A program made the position numbers and the translations under genes. From Candidatus Parcubacteria bacterium (GTDB lineage: Bacteria > Patescibacteriota > Patescibacteriia > CAIXNZ01): a stretch of 10,012 bases of DNA. Of this stretch, positions 1-4,828 are shown piece by piece; within the stretch, counting starts at the first letter, position 1; every line of letters begins with the position of its first letter. Under the pieces are notes generated by a model that worked only from the letters and a program-made list of their open reading frames with translations, did not search any database and was not told where the DNA came from. Location: contig JAPLYF010000070.1 of assembly GCA_026395675.1 (NCBI GenBank), positions 1 to 10,012 on the forward strand. The letters are read 5' to 3'.

Positions 1-106
1 TTTGCAAATCATCAAATTTTCCTTCCAAGCGCTTAAAATCTTCTTTGGTTACAAAAACTTCCTTTTGATATTCTGTTAAATTTTTGATGTCTTCAGGTGT
101 CAACAT
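1..106 (-). CDS. Small hypothetical protein, N-terminal part only
   Basis: The frame opens at an ATG at 106-104 and runs off the left edge of the window with 35 complete codons visible. The visible peptide begins MLTPEDIKNLTEYQ and continues with alternating acidic, basic and hydrophobic residues, suggesting an amphipathic helix or coiled coil. No catalytic motif can be seen and the family is not recognised. No Shine-Dalgarno sequence precedes the ATG, as for most genes here. A good minus-strand promoter at 138-166 supports the start. It lies downstream of the hydrolase gene on the same strand but is probably transcribed separately. Confidence 0.6.
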   Translation of the reverse strand, partial: MLTPEDIKNLTEYQKEVFVTKEDFKRLEGKFDDLQ

Positions 107-137
107 AAATAGAGTTTATTCAATAAATTATACCTTT

Positions 138-166
138 ATGATAATCCTATCTTTTTTAAAAGTCAA
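138..166 (-). promoter_or_regulatory. Promoter for the small gene at 1-106
   Basis: On the minus strand a TTGACT -35 (166-161) and a TATCAT -10 (143-138) are separated by 17 nt; each box matches the sigma-70 consensus at five of six positions. A second perfect TATAAT lies at 132-127 but has no -35 at suitable distance. The start of transcription would fall about 25 nt upstream of the ATG. Confidence 0.5.
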
Positions 167-190
167 ATTTAGTTTTAAATCAGTATTCAT

Positions 191-754
191 TTACTTCTTG
201 ACTTTAAACATTTTCCCATGGCCTGGAATAACATAATCTGCCAGTTCTAAAACTTTTTTTCTGCTTTCTGCCAGCTTGTCGTTATCGGTTGCATATGGAT
301 CTGTTTCTGGATAATTTTCTTTCCAAAAAACATCTCCACAAATAGCAATAACGCTAATATCTGTCTTAACTAAAAGGGTAATACAATCATAATTATGACC
401 GGGTGTCTTTATAATTTTAATATCTTTGCTAAATTGTTCCTGCCAATCCTCCACAGTATTTTTATCCCACAGGCCGAAAAATTCCAAAGTTTTGGCCTTA
501 GGAAACATGCCAATATTCCTGTAATGGTCAATATGAGAATGAGTCAAGCAGACAATATCAATGTCATTGATTGTCAAACCATTCTCTTTAAGCTTTGCAA
601 TTATTAAATCCTGGCTTTCTACCACTCCAGGATCAACAATCATTATAATATCGCCATCTCTGACCAAAGTTATAGTTGGAGAAGTTTTTTCTTCCCCTTC
701 TTGGGCTGAATCCGCGGTTGTATAGCCTTCAATTAAAATTTTAACCTCTGCCAT
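191..754 (-). CDS. Metallo-beta-lactamase-fold hydrolase (MBLAC1-like)
   Basis: This 187-residue protein is a single MBL domain with a complete set of metal ligands: THSHIDH at 71-77 (H72, H74, D76, H77), H120 in TPGH, D141 in CGD and H179 in PGHG. Family knowledge says such proteins bind two metal ions and hydrolyse ester, thioester or phosphoester bonds. The compact size and the GYTTAD segment near the N terminus resemble the MBLAC1-like group, but the substrate cannot be read from the sequence. There is no signal peptide, so it is likely cytoplasmic. The ATG at 754 lies 12 nt after the cutA-like stop codon, so the two are probably co-transcribed. No Shine-Dalgarno sequence is visible. No convincing terminator follows; 107-190 is AT-rich. 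Confidence 0.9.
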   Translation of the reverse strand: MAEVKILIEGYTTADSAQEGEEKTSPTITLVRDGDIIMIVDPGVVESQDLIIAKLKENGLTINDIDIVCLTHSHIDHYRNIGMFPKAKTLEFFGLWDKNTVEDWQEQFSKDIKIIKTPGHNYDCITLLVKTDISVIAICGDVFWKENYPETDPYATDNDKLAESRKKVLELADYVIPGHGKMFKVKK

Positions 755-766
755 ATTATATAAAAA

Positions 767-1090
767 TTATTTTAATTCCCCTTTTAGCCATTTAACATAT
801 TTGGCATTAATATGTTTAAGTTCAATTGAGCCAACAAAGGGCGTTTCATCACTGTGTAATTTTTTCACAACTTTTTCTATTTTAGCAAAATACTTTGGCA
901 AAGTGAACAGTACTAAAAGGCAGCCTTTGGCTGATTCTATCTTATTTTTCTTCGGCGGCCAGAAAAACCAGGCACCTAATCTGGGAATAATCTCAAAACA
1001 AGCAACCAATCTTTGCTTTAAAAGCTCTTGGCCGATTTTCTTGGCTTCATTGGTTGTATTACAACTGACAATAACCCAGATTATTTTCAT
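767..1090 (-). CDS. cutA: CutA-like divalent-cation tolerance protein
   Basis: The 107-residue length and layout match the CutA1 family: an N-terminal beta strand (IIWVIVSCNTTNEAKKIG), then ACFEIIPRLGAWFFWPPKK, then the LHSDETPFVGSIELKHINAKY region that aligns with the family pattern LHPYEVPEI...NPDYLDWL. CutA1 proteins form ferredoxin-like trimers in the cytoplasm; they are linked to copper tolerance but the biochemical role is unsettled. The usual HPYE is HSDE here, so the Pro-Tyr pair is lost. The ATG at 1090 is 18 nt from the 3' end of tRNA-Leu(UAG) with no terminator between them, so the mRNA may be released from a tRNA-containing precursor. No Shine-Dalgarno sequence is present. An antisense frame over the same bases is a shadow. 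Confidence 0.85.
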   Translation of the reverse strand: MKIIWVIVSCNTTNEAKKIGQELLKQRLVACFEIIPRLGAWFFWPPKKNKIESAKGCLLVLFTLPKYFAKIEKVVKKLHSDETPFVGSIELKHINAKYVKWLKGELK

Positions 1091-1107
1091 AAAGTAATTT
1101 TTTATTA

Positions 1108-1191
1108 TGCGGGTGAGAGGACTTGAACCTCCACGGGATTGCTCCCACTTGCTCCTAAGGCAAGCGCCTATGCCAGTTCGGCTACACCCGC
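1108..1191 (-). tRNA. tRNA-Leu (anticodon UAG)
   Basis: The minus strand folds as a class II tRNA. The acceptor stem GCGGGTG/CACCCGC is perfect with discriminator A. The anticodon stem CTTGC/GCAAG encloses CTTAGGA, giving anticodon TAG. The long variable arm (TGGGA..TCCC) and the T arm GGAGG/CCTCT with loop TTCAAGT are typical of tRNA-Leu. CCA is not encoded, so a CCA-adding enzyme is needed. No structural defect is visible. A 16-nt inverted repeat begins at its 5' end and is described separately. Confidence 0.96.
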
Positions 1192-1290
1192 CCAGTTAAA
1201 AGTATACGTAATAGAATATTTTTATTTTACTATTCAATAAAATGAAAAACCATGAACGTACCATTATAATACACATACTTTTAACTGGGC
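1190..1290. repeat. 16-nt inverted repeat between tRNA-Leu and the endonuclease 3' end
   Basis: GCCCAGTTAAAAGTAT at 1190-1205 is the exact reverse complement of 1275-1290. The first arm includes the first two bases of tRNA-Leu(UAG). The second arm lies inside the last codons of the LAGLIDADG gene. The 69-nt spacer is AT-rich and has no gene. In a minus-strand transcript the arms could pair and compete with the first acceptor-stem bases. Confidence 0.8.
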
Positions 1291-1917
1291 ACGCAAAAAA
1301 GGTTTGGCTTTTAAATATTTTCTAGTCAGCCGCGGACTTATTTTATCCTTATAAATAGCTTTAAGCAATTTTAGTGAATCGCTTATGCCGTAGCATAAAA
1401 CATAAGCGCCTTTTACTTGCTCAATCCAACCGCCTTTTAATTTTATATTTTTATTATTTCTATTTTTCAGCCAGATTAAAAATGGCTTACTGGCTGACGT
1501 TATTCTTACTCTCAATTGAAAAAATTGGCTTTCAGGATGCCTAAAATAGTGAATATTACCATCGCCATCTATACACCCCCGCAGAAAATCCTTAAAATAT
1601 TTATCCGGTATTTTTAAACTACTTAAAATTTTAGATTTATTGGGCATTAATCCGATTGAAAGTAAAAATCGATAGAAATTTATATCACCGAATTGCACTA
1701 CGTAATATTTTTTCTCTTCATTTCCGCCTCGTGACTTCTTGCCTATCCTATTGGTTAATCCTAGAATTTTTTTAAATAGCGCTGCTAATTCTAAATCTTT
1801 GGAAGTAAAATGCAAATGTCGCCCATCGGGCGATAAATTGCCATCAGTCGTTATTAATCCTATTACATAAGCAAAGTTTGGAGACCAAACACAATTAACT
1901 TTTGATTTCGGTTTCAT
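1264..1917 (-). CDS. LAGLIDADG homing endonuclease-like protein, free-standing
   Basis: The 217-residue protein carries two LAGLIDADG helices: AYVIGLITTDG at residues 16-26 and FLRGCIDGDG at 111-120. The terminal acidic residues D25 and D119 should coordinate the catalytic metal. Two motifs in one chain imply a monomer that cuts an asymmetric DNA site and drives homing of its own locus. It could instead have become a maturase or host regulator. There is no intron or intein around it; it lies between two tRNA-Leu genes on their strand, in a position suggesting arrival by invasion of a tRNA array. The start is supported by an extended -10 element only six bases upstream, which would give a leaderless mRNA. 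Its last codons contain one arm of a 16-nt inverted repeat. Confidence 0.88.
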   Translation of the reverse strand: MKPKSKVNCVWSPNFAYVIGLITTDGNLSPDGRHLHFTSKDLELAALFKKILGLTNRIGKKSRGGNEEKKYYVVQFGDINFYRFLLSIGLMPNKSKILSSLKIPDKYFKDFLRGCIDGDGNIHYFRHPESQFFQLRVRITSASKPFLIWLKNRNNKNIKLKGGWIEQVKGAYVLCYGISDSLKLLKAIYKDKISPRLTRKYLKAKPFLRAQLKVCVL

Positions 1918-1923
1918 GAAAAC

Positions 1924-1932
1924 ATTATACCA
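1924..1932 (-). promoter_or_regulatory. Extended -10 element for the LAGLIDADG gene, probably leaderless
   Basis: The minus strand reads TGGTATAAT, an extended -10 with a perfect TATAAT. Six bases (GTTTTC) separate it from the ATG at 1917, so transcription would start at or next to the start codon. No good -35 is seen. Read-through from the upstream tRNAs is an alternative source of mRNA. Confidence 0.5.
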
Positions 1933-1991
1933 TACTAAGCCCCAATGCGTCTACCTATCTCACATCCCCCATTCAAACTTAAAATGATTTG

Positions 1992-2113
1992 TGCCGAGGA
2001 GAGGATTTGAACCTCCATGTCTTGCGACGCTGGAACCTGAATCCAGTGCGTATACCAACCTTCGTTGGCCGTAGCCAACTTCGGTTGGCGAAGGCCAATT
2101 TCACCACTCCGGC
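1992..2113 (-). tRNA. tRNA-Leu (anticodon CAG) with a 40-nt insertion in the D-loop
   Basis: The 3' part is a normal class II tRNA-Leu: anticodon stem CTGGA/TCCAG with loop TTCAGGT (anticodon CAG), variable arm GTC-GCAA-GAC, T arm GGAGG/CCTCT with TTCAAAT, and discriminator A without CCA. The D arm reads GTGAAATTGG and should continue TATACGC, but about 40 extra bases separate the two. Total length is 122 nt against about 84 for its neighbours. The acceptor GCCGGAG/CCTCGGC has a G-U wobble at pair 5 and an A-C mismatch at pair 6. The gene may be a tolerated insertion, a precursor needing extra processing, or a decaying copy. An intact tRNA-Leu(CAG) lies 10 nt upstream and could cover its loss. 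Confidence 0.85.
2059..2098. repeat. Hairpin element inserted in the tRNA-Leu D-loop
   Basis: The 40-nt insert is bounded by CCAA at 2055-2058 and 2095-2098, so its exact edge is ambiguous by four bases. On the plus strand 2065-2098 folds as TTGGCC, GTA, GCCAAC, TTCG loop, GTTGGC, GAA, GGCCAA: two perfect 6-bp stems around a GTA/GAA internal loop. CCAAC-CTTC-GTTGG at 2056-2069 could form a competing hairpin. The GTA/GAA design matches the elements at 7698-7726 and 8734-8760. Confidence 0.85.
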
Positions 2114-2123
2114 CAATTTAACG

Positions 2124-2207
2124 TGGGGATGGAGAGACTCGAACTCTCACGACATTGCTGCCACTAGCTCCTGAAGCTAGCGCGTCTACCAGTTCCGCCA
2201 CATCCCC
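2124..2207 (-). tRNA. tRNA-Leu (anticodon CAG), intact
   Basis: The acceptor GGGGATG/CATCCCC is perfect with discriminator A and no encoded CCA. The anticodon stem CTAGC/GCTAG encloses TTCAGGA, anticodon CAG. A long variable arm and T arm GAGAG/CTCTC with loop TTCGAGT complete a class II fold. It is the promoter-proximal tRNA of the cluster. Its sequence differs clearly from the interrupted CAG copy next to it, so they are not a recent tandem duplication. Confidence 0.96.
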
Positions 2208-2227
2208 AAACCCCAAAACTTAAATAA

Positions 2228-2256
2228 ATTTTAGCAAAATTTTGCCTAAAAGTGAA
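2228..2256 (-). promoter_or_regulatory. Proximal promoter of the tRNA-Leu cluster
   Basis: On the minus strand TTCACT (2256-2251) and TAAAAT (2233-2228) are 17 nt apart, and TGC directly precedes the -10. The start would lie about 13 nt before the first tRNA. The spacer contains the perfect palindrome GCAAAATTTTGC (2234-2245). The TGCTAAA core also occurs in the promoters at 7255 and 7756. Confidence 0.5.
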
Positions 2257-2324
2257 GCCTTTCAGTCAAAAATCCTTTTCCACTCTTTCATATAGGGTTG
2301 CGGAACCCCGCATCGCCATACAAC

Positions 2325-2354
2325 ATTATAATAAATGGGCTGGTGCGGGGTCAA
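2325..2354 (-). promoter_or_regulatory. Distal promoter of the tRNA-Leu cluster
   Basis: The minus strand has TTGACC (2354-2349), an 18-nt spacer and a perfect TATAAT (2330-2325), giving a leader of about 110 nt before the first tRNA. The promoter is enclosed by the inverted repeat ACCCCGCA (2305-2312)/TGCGGGGT (2344-2351). The leader also holds a GGGTT-GCGG-AACCC hairpin (2295-2308). The rest of 2208-2415 is AT-rich with no gene. Confidence 0.6.
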
Positions 2355-2362
2355 TCGTAGGA

Positions 2363-2391
2363 TTTTAAATTTTCTGACATTATACTATAAT
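2363..2391 (+). promoter_or_regulatory. Possible promoter for the rubredoxin-like gene
   Basis: A perfect TATAAT at 2386-2391 lies 24 nt before the ATG at 2416. The -35 (TTTTAA, 2363-2368, spacer 17) is weak. It would fire divergently from the tRNA cluster promoters. Confidence 0.35.
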
Positions 2392-2415
2392 ATGTATATG
2401 CTTTAATTTTTAAAT

Positions 2416-2625
2416 ATGGAAACTAGCACTATGTCCGCCAAAGGCGGATCCCTGCCTGCCGGCAGGCACGGCGCCTCTGGCGGAAAGAAGTATTGGCGTT
2501 GCACAATTTGCGGTGATTTGCATTATGGCGTAAATCCAGCTAATCCCTGCCCGACCTGTAACAATCCGAGTAGTAAAGCCGTTGAAATTACTAAAGAGGA
2601 ATTTTTAAAGATTCTACAATCTTAA
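2416..2625 (+). CDS. Rubredoxin-like zinc/iron-ribbon protein with palindrome-encoded insert
   Basis: The 69-residue protein has one domain at about 25-69: KKYWRCTICGDLHYG...CPTC, with C29, C32, C45 and C48 as a four-cysteine metal site. The pattern YWRCxxCG..H.G...P..CPxC matches the rubredoxin-like domain at the C terminus of rubrerythrins, known to bind one iron and pass electrons; zinc binding is possible. Residues 7-23, SAKGGSLPAGRHGASGG, are not part of the fold. They are encoded by a 51-nt palindromic element (2434-2484), exactly 17 codons in frame, between METSTM and the domain. A start at the second ATG (2431) is also possible. No Shine-Dalgarno sequence is seen. It may be co-transcribed with the next gene, 62 nt downstream. 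Confidence 0.82.
   Translation: METSTMSAKGGSLPAGRHGASGGKKYWRCTICGDLHYGVNPANPCPTCNNPSSKAVEITKEEFLKILQS
2434..2484. repeat. Dual-hairpin palindromic element inside the rubredoxin-like gene
   Basis: TCCGCC-AAA-GGCGGA (2434-2448) is followed after the nested palindrome by GCC-TCT-GGCGGA (2473-2484). Removing the 21 nt between gives the same layout as the copies at 2631-2662 and 6806-6835. The element is 51 nt, a multiple of three, and is read in the same frame as the 6806-6835 copy (both give A-K/E-GGS and ASGG). Confidence 0.85.
2453..2468. repeat. Perfect 16-nt palindrome nested in the dual hairpin
   Basis: TGCCTGCCGGCAGGCA is its own reverse complement. With flanking bases it accounts for a 21-nt, in-frame interruption of the dual hairpin, a repeat inside a repeat. 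It adds seven residues of the LPAGRHG type. Confidence 0.8.
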
Positions 2626-2674
2626 ATCTTATCAGCCGAAGGCTGATCCGCCTCTGGCGGATATCTTAAATCTT
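2619..2674. repeat. Intergenic dual hairpin flanked by 12-bp direct repeats
   Basis: The element at 2631-2662 is ATCAGCC-GAA-GGCTGAT running into ATCCGCC-TCT-GGCGGAT with AT shared. It is bordered exactly on both sides by ATCTTAAATCTT (2619-2630 and 2663-2674). The left repeat overlaps the rubredoxin-like stop codon. The arrangement looks like an insertion with target duplication. Confidence 0.85.
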
Positions 2675-2687
2675 TAATCTAAAAACT

Positions 2688-2978
2688 ATGGTAGAAGAAA
2701 AATATATTTGTCCAGTTTGCGGTTTTGAATCAAATGGGTCAGGTCTTTGCCCGCTCTGTGATGAAACCCTAGAAAAGGTTTGCGCTTGCGGCTCAGGCAA
2801 GTTTACTATTGAATGTTGCGGCCCAGAACAAGAAAACAAAGAAGCCAAAAAAAAAGAAGCGCTTATTAAAGCTGAAGTGGCAGGCGAAACTTTGACTGAA
2901 ATGGCCAAAGAAGATGCCATAAAACAAAAAGAGGAAGAAGAACTAGCCAAAGTTGAAGAAATTAAAGAAGAAGAATAA
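2688..2978 (+). CDS. Zinc-ribbon plus SEC-C motif protein with charged helical tail
   Basis: The 96-residue protein starts with a zinc ribbon, C8-x2-C11 and C21-x2-C24 (YICPVCGFES, LCPLCDE). A SEC-C-like knuckle follows, VCACGSGKFTIECC, with C32, C34, C43 and C44; the family pattern is CxCGSGKxxxxC[CH]. SEC-C motifs bind zinc and in SecA help bind SecB or phospholipid; elsewhere they are accessory modules. Residues from about 46 are almost only K, E and A (EEEELAKVEEIKEEE), likely a long charged helix. Two stacked zinc modules plus a helix suggest a protein- or nucleic-acid-binding adaptor; the exact role is not recognised. The ATG at 2688 has no Shine-Dalgarno sequence. The promoter may be shared with the gene at 2416. 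Confidence 0.7.
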   Translation: MVEEKYICPVCGFESNGSGLCPLCDETLEKVCACGSGKFTIECCGPEQENKEAKKKEALIKAEVAGETLTEMAKEDAIKQKEEEELAKVEEIKEEE

Positions 2979-3025
2979 CTACTTGTCAAAAAATTAATCC
3001 TAATATAAAATATACTTTAAGAAAA

Positions 3026-3041
3026 TATTATTTAAATAATA
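3026..3041. repeat. AT-rich perfect palindrome upstream of the ABC operon
   Basis: TATTATTTAAATAATA is self-complementary and is followed by GATTTTTTTATT. It could be a weak terminator for the gene ending at 2978, an operator for the ABC operon starting at 3061, or chance in AT-rich DNA. A TTGTCA at 2983-2988 has no well-placed -10, so no promoter is called. Confidence 0.3.
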
Positions 3042-3060
3042 GATTTTTTTATTAATTTTT

Positions 3061-3993
3061 ATGATTAAAGTTGAGAATATCAGCAAACAATTTAATGGGT
3101 TTTTAGCGCTAGATGACATTTCTTTTGAGATTAAAGAACATGAAGTAGTGGGGCTGCTTGGGCCAAATGGCGCTGGCAAGACAACCACGCTCAGAATTTT
3201 AACAGGGTTTTTCAACCCGACTTTGGGCCAGGTTAAATATGATGATTTAGATATAATTGACGATGACATAAAGATCAAACAAAAAATCGGCTATTTGCCT
3301 GAAAATAATCCTTTATACGATGAGCTCAAAGTCAAAGAATATTTGGTTTATGCCGCGCAAATGCATGATTTAGCCAAGCCAAAAATTAAAGAAGCAGTAA
3401 ATAAAGTAATTGAAACTTGCGGACTTAAAGAAAAACAAAACCAGGAAATTTCCAAACTTTCTAAGGGTTATAAACAAAGAGTCGGCTTAGCCCAGGCCTT
3501 AATCCACAATCCTGAAATTTTGATTTTAGACGAGCCGACCGAGGGCCTTGATCCTAATCAGAGGATTGAAATTCGCGATCTCATAAAAAAAATCGGTCAG
3601 GAAAAAACAGTGATCCTTTCCTCTCATGTCTTATCAGAAGTCGAAGCTACCTGTAATCGGGTTTTAATAATCAATCAGGGCAAAATTGTGGCTTCTGGCA
3701 CTCCCGCGGAATTAAAAAGCCAGACCACCAGCCAGACCAAAATATTACTTAAAGTAGAAGGCCCGCAGGACAAAATTGTTGAAGAATTAAAAAAACTAGA
3801 GGGGGTTGAAAGAATAATCAGCGCTCAAAAAGAAAATAACTTGATAACTTTAGAAATAGAAACTGATTCAACCAAGGAACTAAGAAAATCGATAGTTCAT
3901 CTGATTATTGATAATGGCTGGGAATTATATGAAATCAGTAAGCAAGAAAAATCGCTGGAAGATATTTTCGTTAAATTAACAAAACAGACCTAA
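3061..3993 (+). CDS. ABC transporter ATP-binding protein (GldA/ABC-2 type)
   Basis: The 310-residue protein has a full nucleotide-binding domain: Walker A GPNGAGKTT (34-42), the Q-loop region as GYLPENNPLY (77-86) with Glu in the Gln position, signature LSKGYKQR (133-140), Walker B ILILDEP (153-159), D-loop GLDP (162-165) and H-loop H189. Residues from about 225 form a C-terminal domain typical of the ABC-2/GldA subgroup. It should power the permease encoded 10 nt downstream from the cytoplasmic face. The neighbouring GldG-like and DUF4340 genes identify the gliding/ABC-2 gene set, in which the ATPase pairs with a GldF-like permease. Transport substrate is unknown. No Shine-Dalgarno sequence precedes the ATG. 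Confidence 0.93.
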   Translation: MIKVENISKQFNGFLALDDISFEIKEHEVVGLLGPNGAGKTTTLRILTGFFNPTLGQVKYDDLDIIDDDIKIKQKIGYLPENNPLYDELKVKEYLVYAAQMHDLAKPKIKEAVNKVIETCGLKEKQNQEISKLSKGYKQRVGLAQALIHNPEILILDEPTEGLDPNQRIEIRDLIKKIGQEKTVILSSHVLSEVEATCNRVLIINQGKIVASGTPAELKSQTTSQTKILLKVEGPQDKIVEELKKLEGVERIISAQKENNLITLEIETDSTKELRKSIVHLIIDNGWELYEISKQEKSLEDIFVKLTKQT

Positions 3994-4003
3994 GCATAAA
4001 ATT

Positions 4004-4720
4004 ATGAAACACATTTTTGCCATAATCAAAAAAGAACTAAAGGATTATTTCAACTCTCCTTTAGCTTATGTTTTTATTAGCATTTTCCTAGTAGTTTCCA
4101 ATTGGTTATTCTTTCGCAGCTTTTTTATTCAGGCTCAGGCCTCAATGCGCCCTTATTTCTCCTTGCTACCCTGGTTATTTTTATTTTTAATCCCAGCTGT
4201 TACAATGCGTCTTTGGGCTGAAGAAAAAAAATTAAATACAGCTGAAGTGCTTTTCACTTGGTCGATTAAAGATCCGGAAGCAATCCTGGGGAAATTTTTT
4301 GCCAGCTTAATTTTCATTGCCCTCACTTTAATTTTGTCCCTTTCGGTTCCCTTGAGCATATCCTTTATCGGCGGATTGGACTGGGGCATTGTTATTGCCA
4401 GCTACTTAGGGGCTTTACTCTTGGCCGCTGCTTTTTTGGCCATCGGACTTTTTATTTCTAGTTTAACTGATAATCAAATCATTGCTTTTATCTTGGCGGT
4501 CGCCCTGGCTTTTGCCATTTTTATGGTGGGCGAGGACTTTGTTCTTTATGCCTTGCCAAATTATCTAGTCAACCTCGCTCAGTATCTGGGCTTGGGTGCT
4601 CATTTTGCCAGCATCAACCGTGGCGTTTTGGATAGTCGGGACATAATCTATTATCTTTCTATTATTTTTATATTTTTATATTTAAATACCAGGCAGATAG
4701 CAAGTCGCAAGTGGAAATAA
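4004..4720 (+). CDS. ABC-2 type permease (GldF-like)
   Basis: The 238-residue integral membrane protein begins with a short basic stretch (IIKKELKDYFNSPLAYVF) typical of ABC-2 permeases. It has about six hydrophobic segments near residues 20-40, 54-70, 98-122, 130-153, 157-174 and 210-228. The sequence PAVTMRLWAEEKK after the second segment is a family hallmark, the cytoplasmic coupling region. It should form the channel half-transporter with the upstream ATPase, 10 nt away, and is likely translated from the same mRNA. The stop codon is followed immediately by a TACNAAT inverted-repeat element. Confidence 0.9.
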   Translation: MKHIFAIIKKELKDYFNSPLAYVFISIFLVVSNWLFFRSFFIQAQASMRPYFSLLPWLFLFLIPAVTMRLWAEEKKLNTAEVLFTWSIKDPEAILGKFFASLIFIALTLILSLSVPLSISFIGGLDWGIVIASYLGALLLAAAFLAIGLFISSLTDNQIIAFILAVALAFAIFMVGEDFVLYALPNYLVNLAQYLGLGAHFASINRGVLDSRDIIYYLSIIFIFLYLNTRQIASRKWK

Positions 4721-4722
4721 GA

Positions 4723-4808
4723 TACGAATATACTAATTCAATACTAATGATACTAATATTTCACTCATTTCTAATTAGTATTATTAGTAAAATATTCGTA
4801 AATTAGTA
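4723..4808. repeat. TACNAAT octameric inverted-repeat element, copy 1
   Basis: Left-arm heptamers start at 4723 (TACGAAT), 4731, 4742 and 4751 (TACTAAT). Right-arm inverses end at 4808 (ATTAGTA), 4800 (ATTCGTA), 4789 and 4780 (ATTAGTA). Spacing from the outside is 8, 11, 9 in both arms. The arms are 35 nt with 27 complementary positions and a 16-nt loop. The two outer unit types are in swapped order between arms. The element fills the 108-nt gap between the permease and GldG-like genes. Confidence 0.85.
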
Positions 4809-4828
4809 ACCAAATTAATCAATAAATC

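Noticed and set aside
1206..1274. Terminator between the LAGLIDADG gene and tRNA-Leu(UAG)
   Set aside because: An AT-rich inverted repeat ATTTTA/TAAAAT exists but it has no GC stem and no T-tract in the right direction.
2055..2098. tRNA intron, either group I or bulge-helix-bulge type
   Set aside because: The insert is far too short for a self-splicing intron. Its symmetric 3x3 internal loop is not the bulge-helix-bulge form, and it lies in the D-loop rather than next to the anticodon.
1989..2174. Plus-strand frame of 61 codons
   Set aside because: It is the antisense of two tRNA-Leu genes; phrases such as GEDLNLH and GWRDSNSH are the usual false translations of tRNA T arms.
2666..2989. Minus-strand serine-rich frame of 107 codons
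   Set aside because: It is the shadow of the K/E-rich tail of the zinc-ribbon/SEC-C gene; low-complexity serine runs come from complement of lysine and glutamate codons.
4723..4808. CRISPR array
   Set aside because: Units are only 7 nt, inverted halfway, with 1-4 nt gaps; no cas genes are near.
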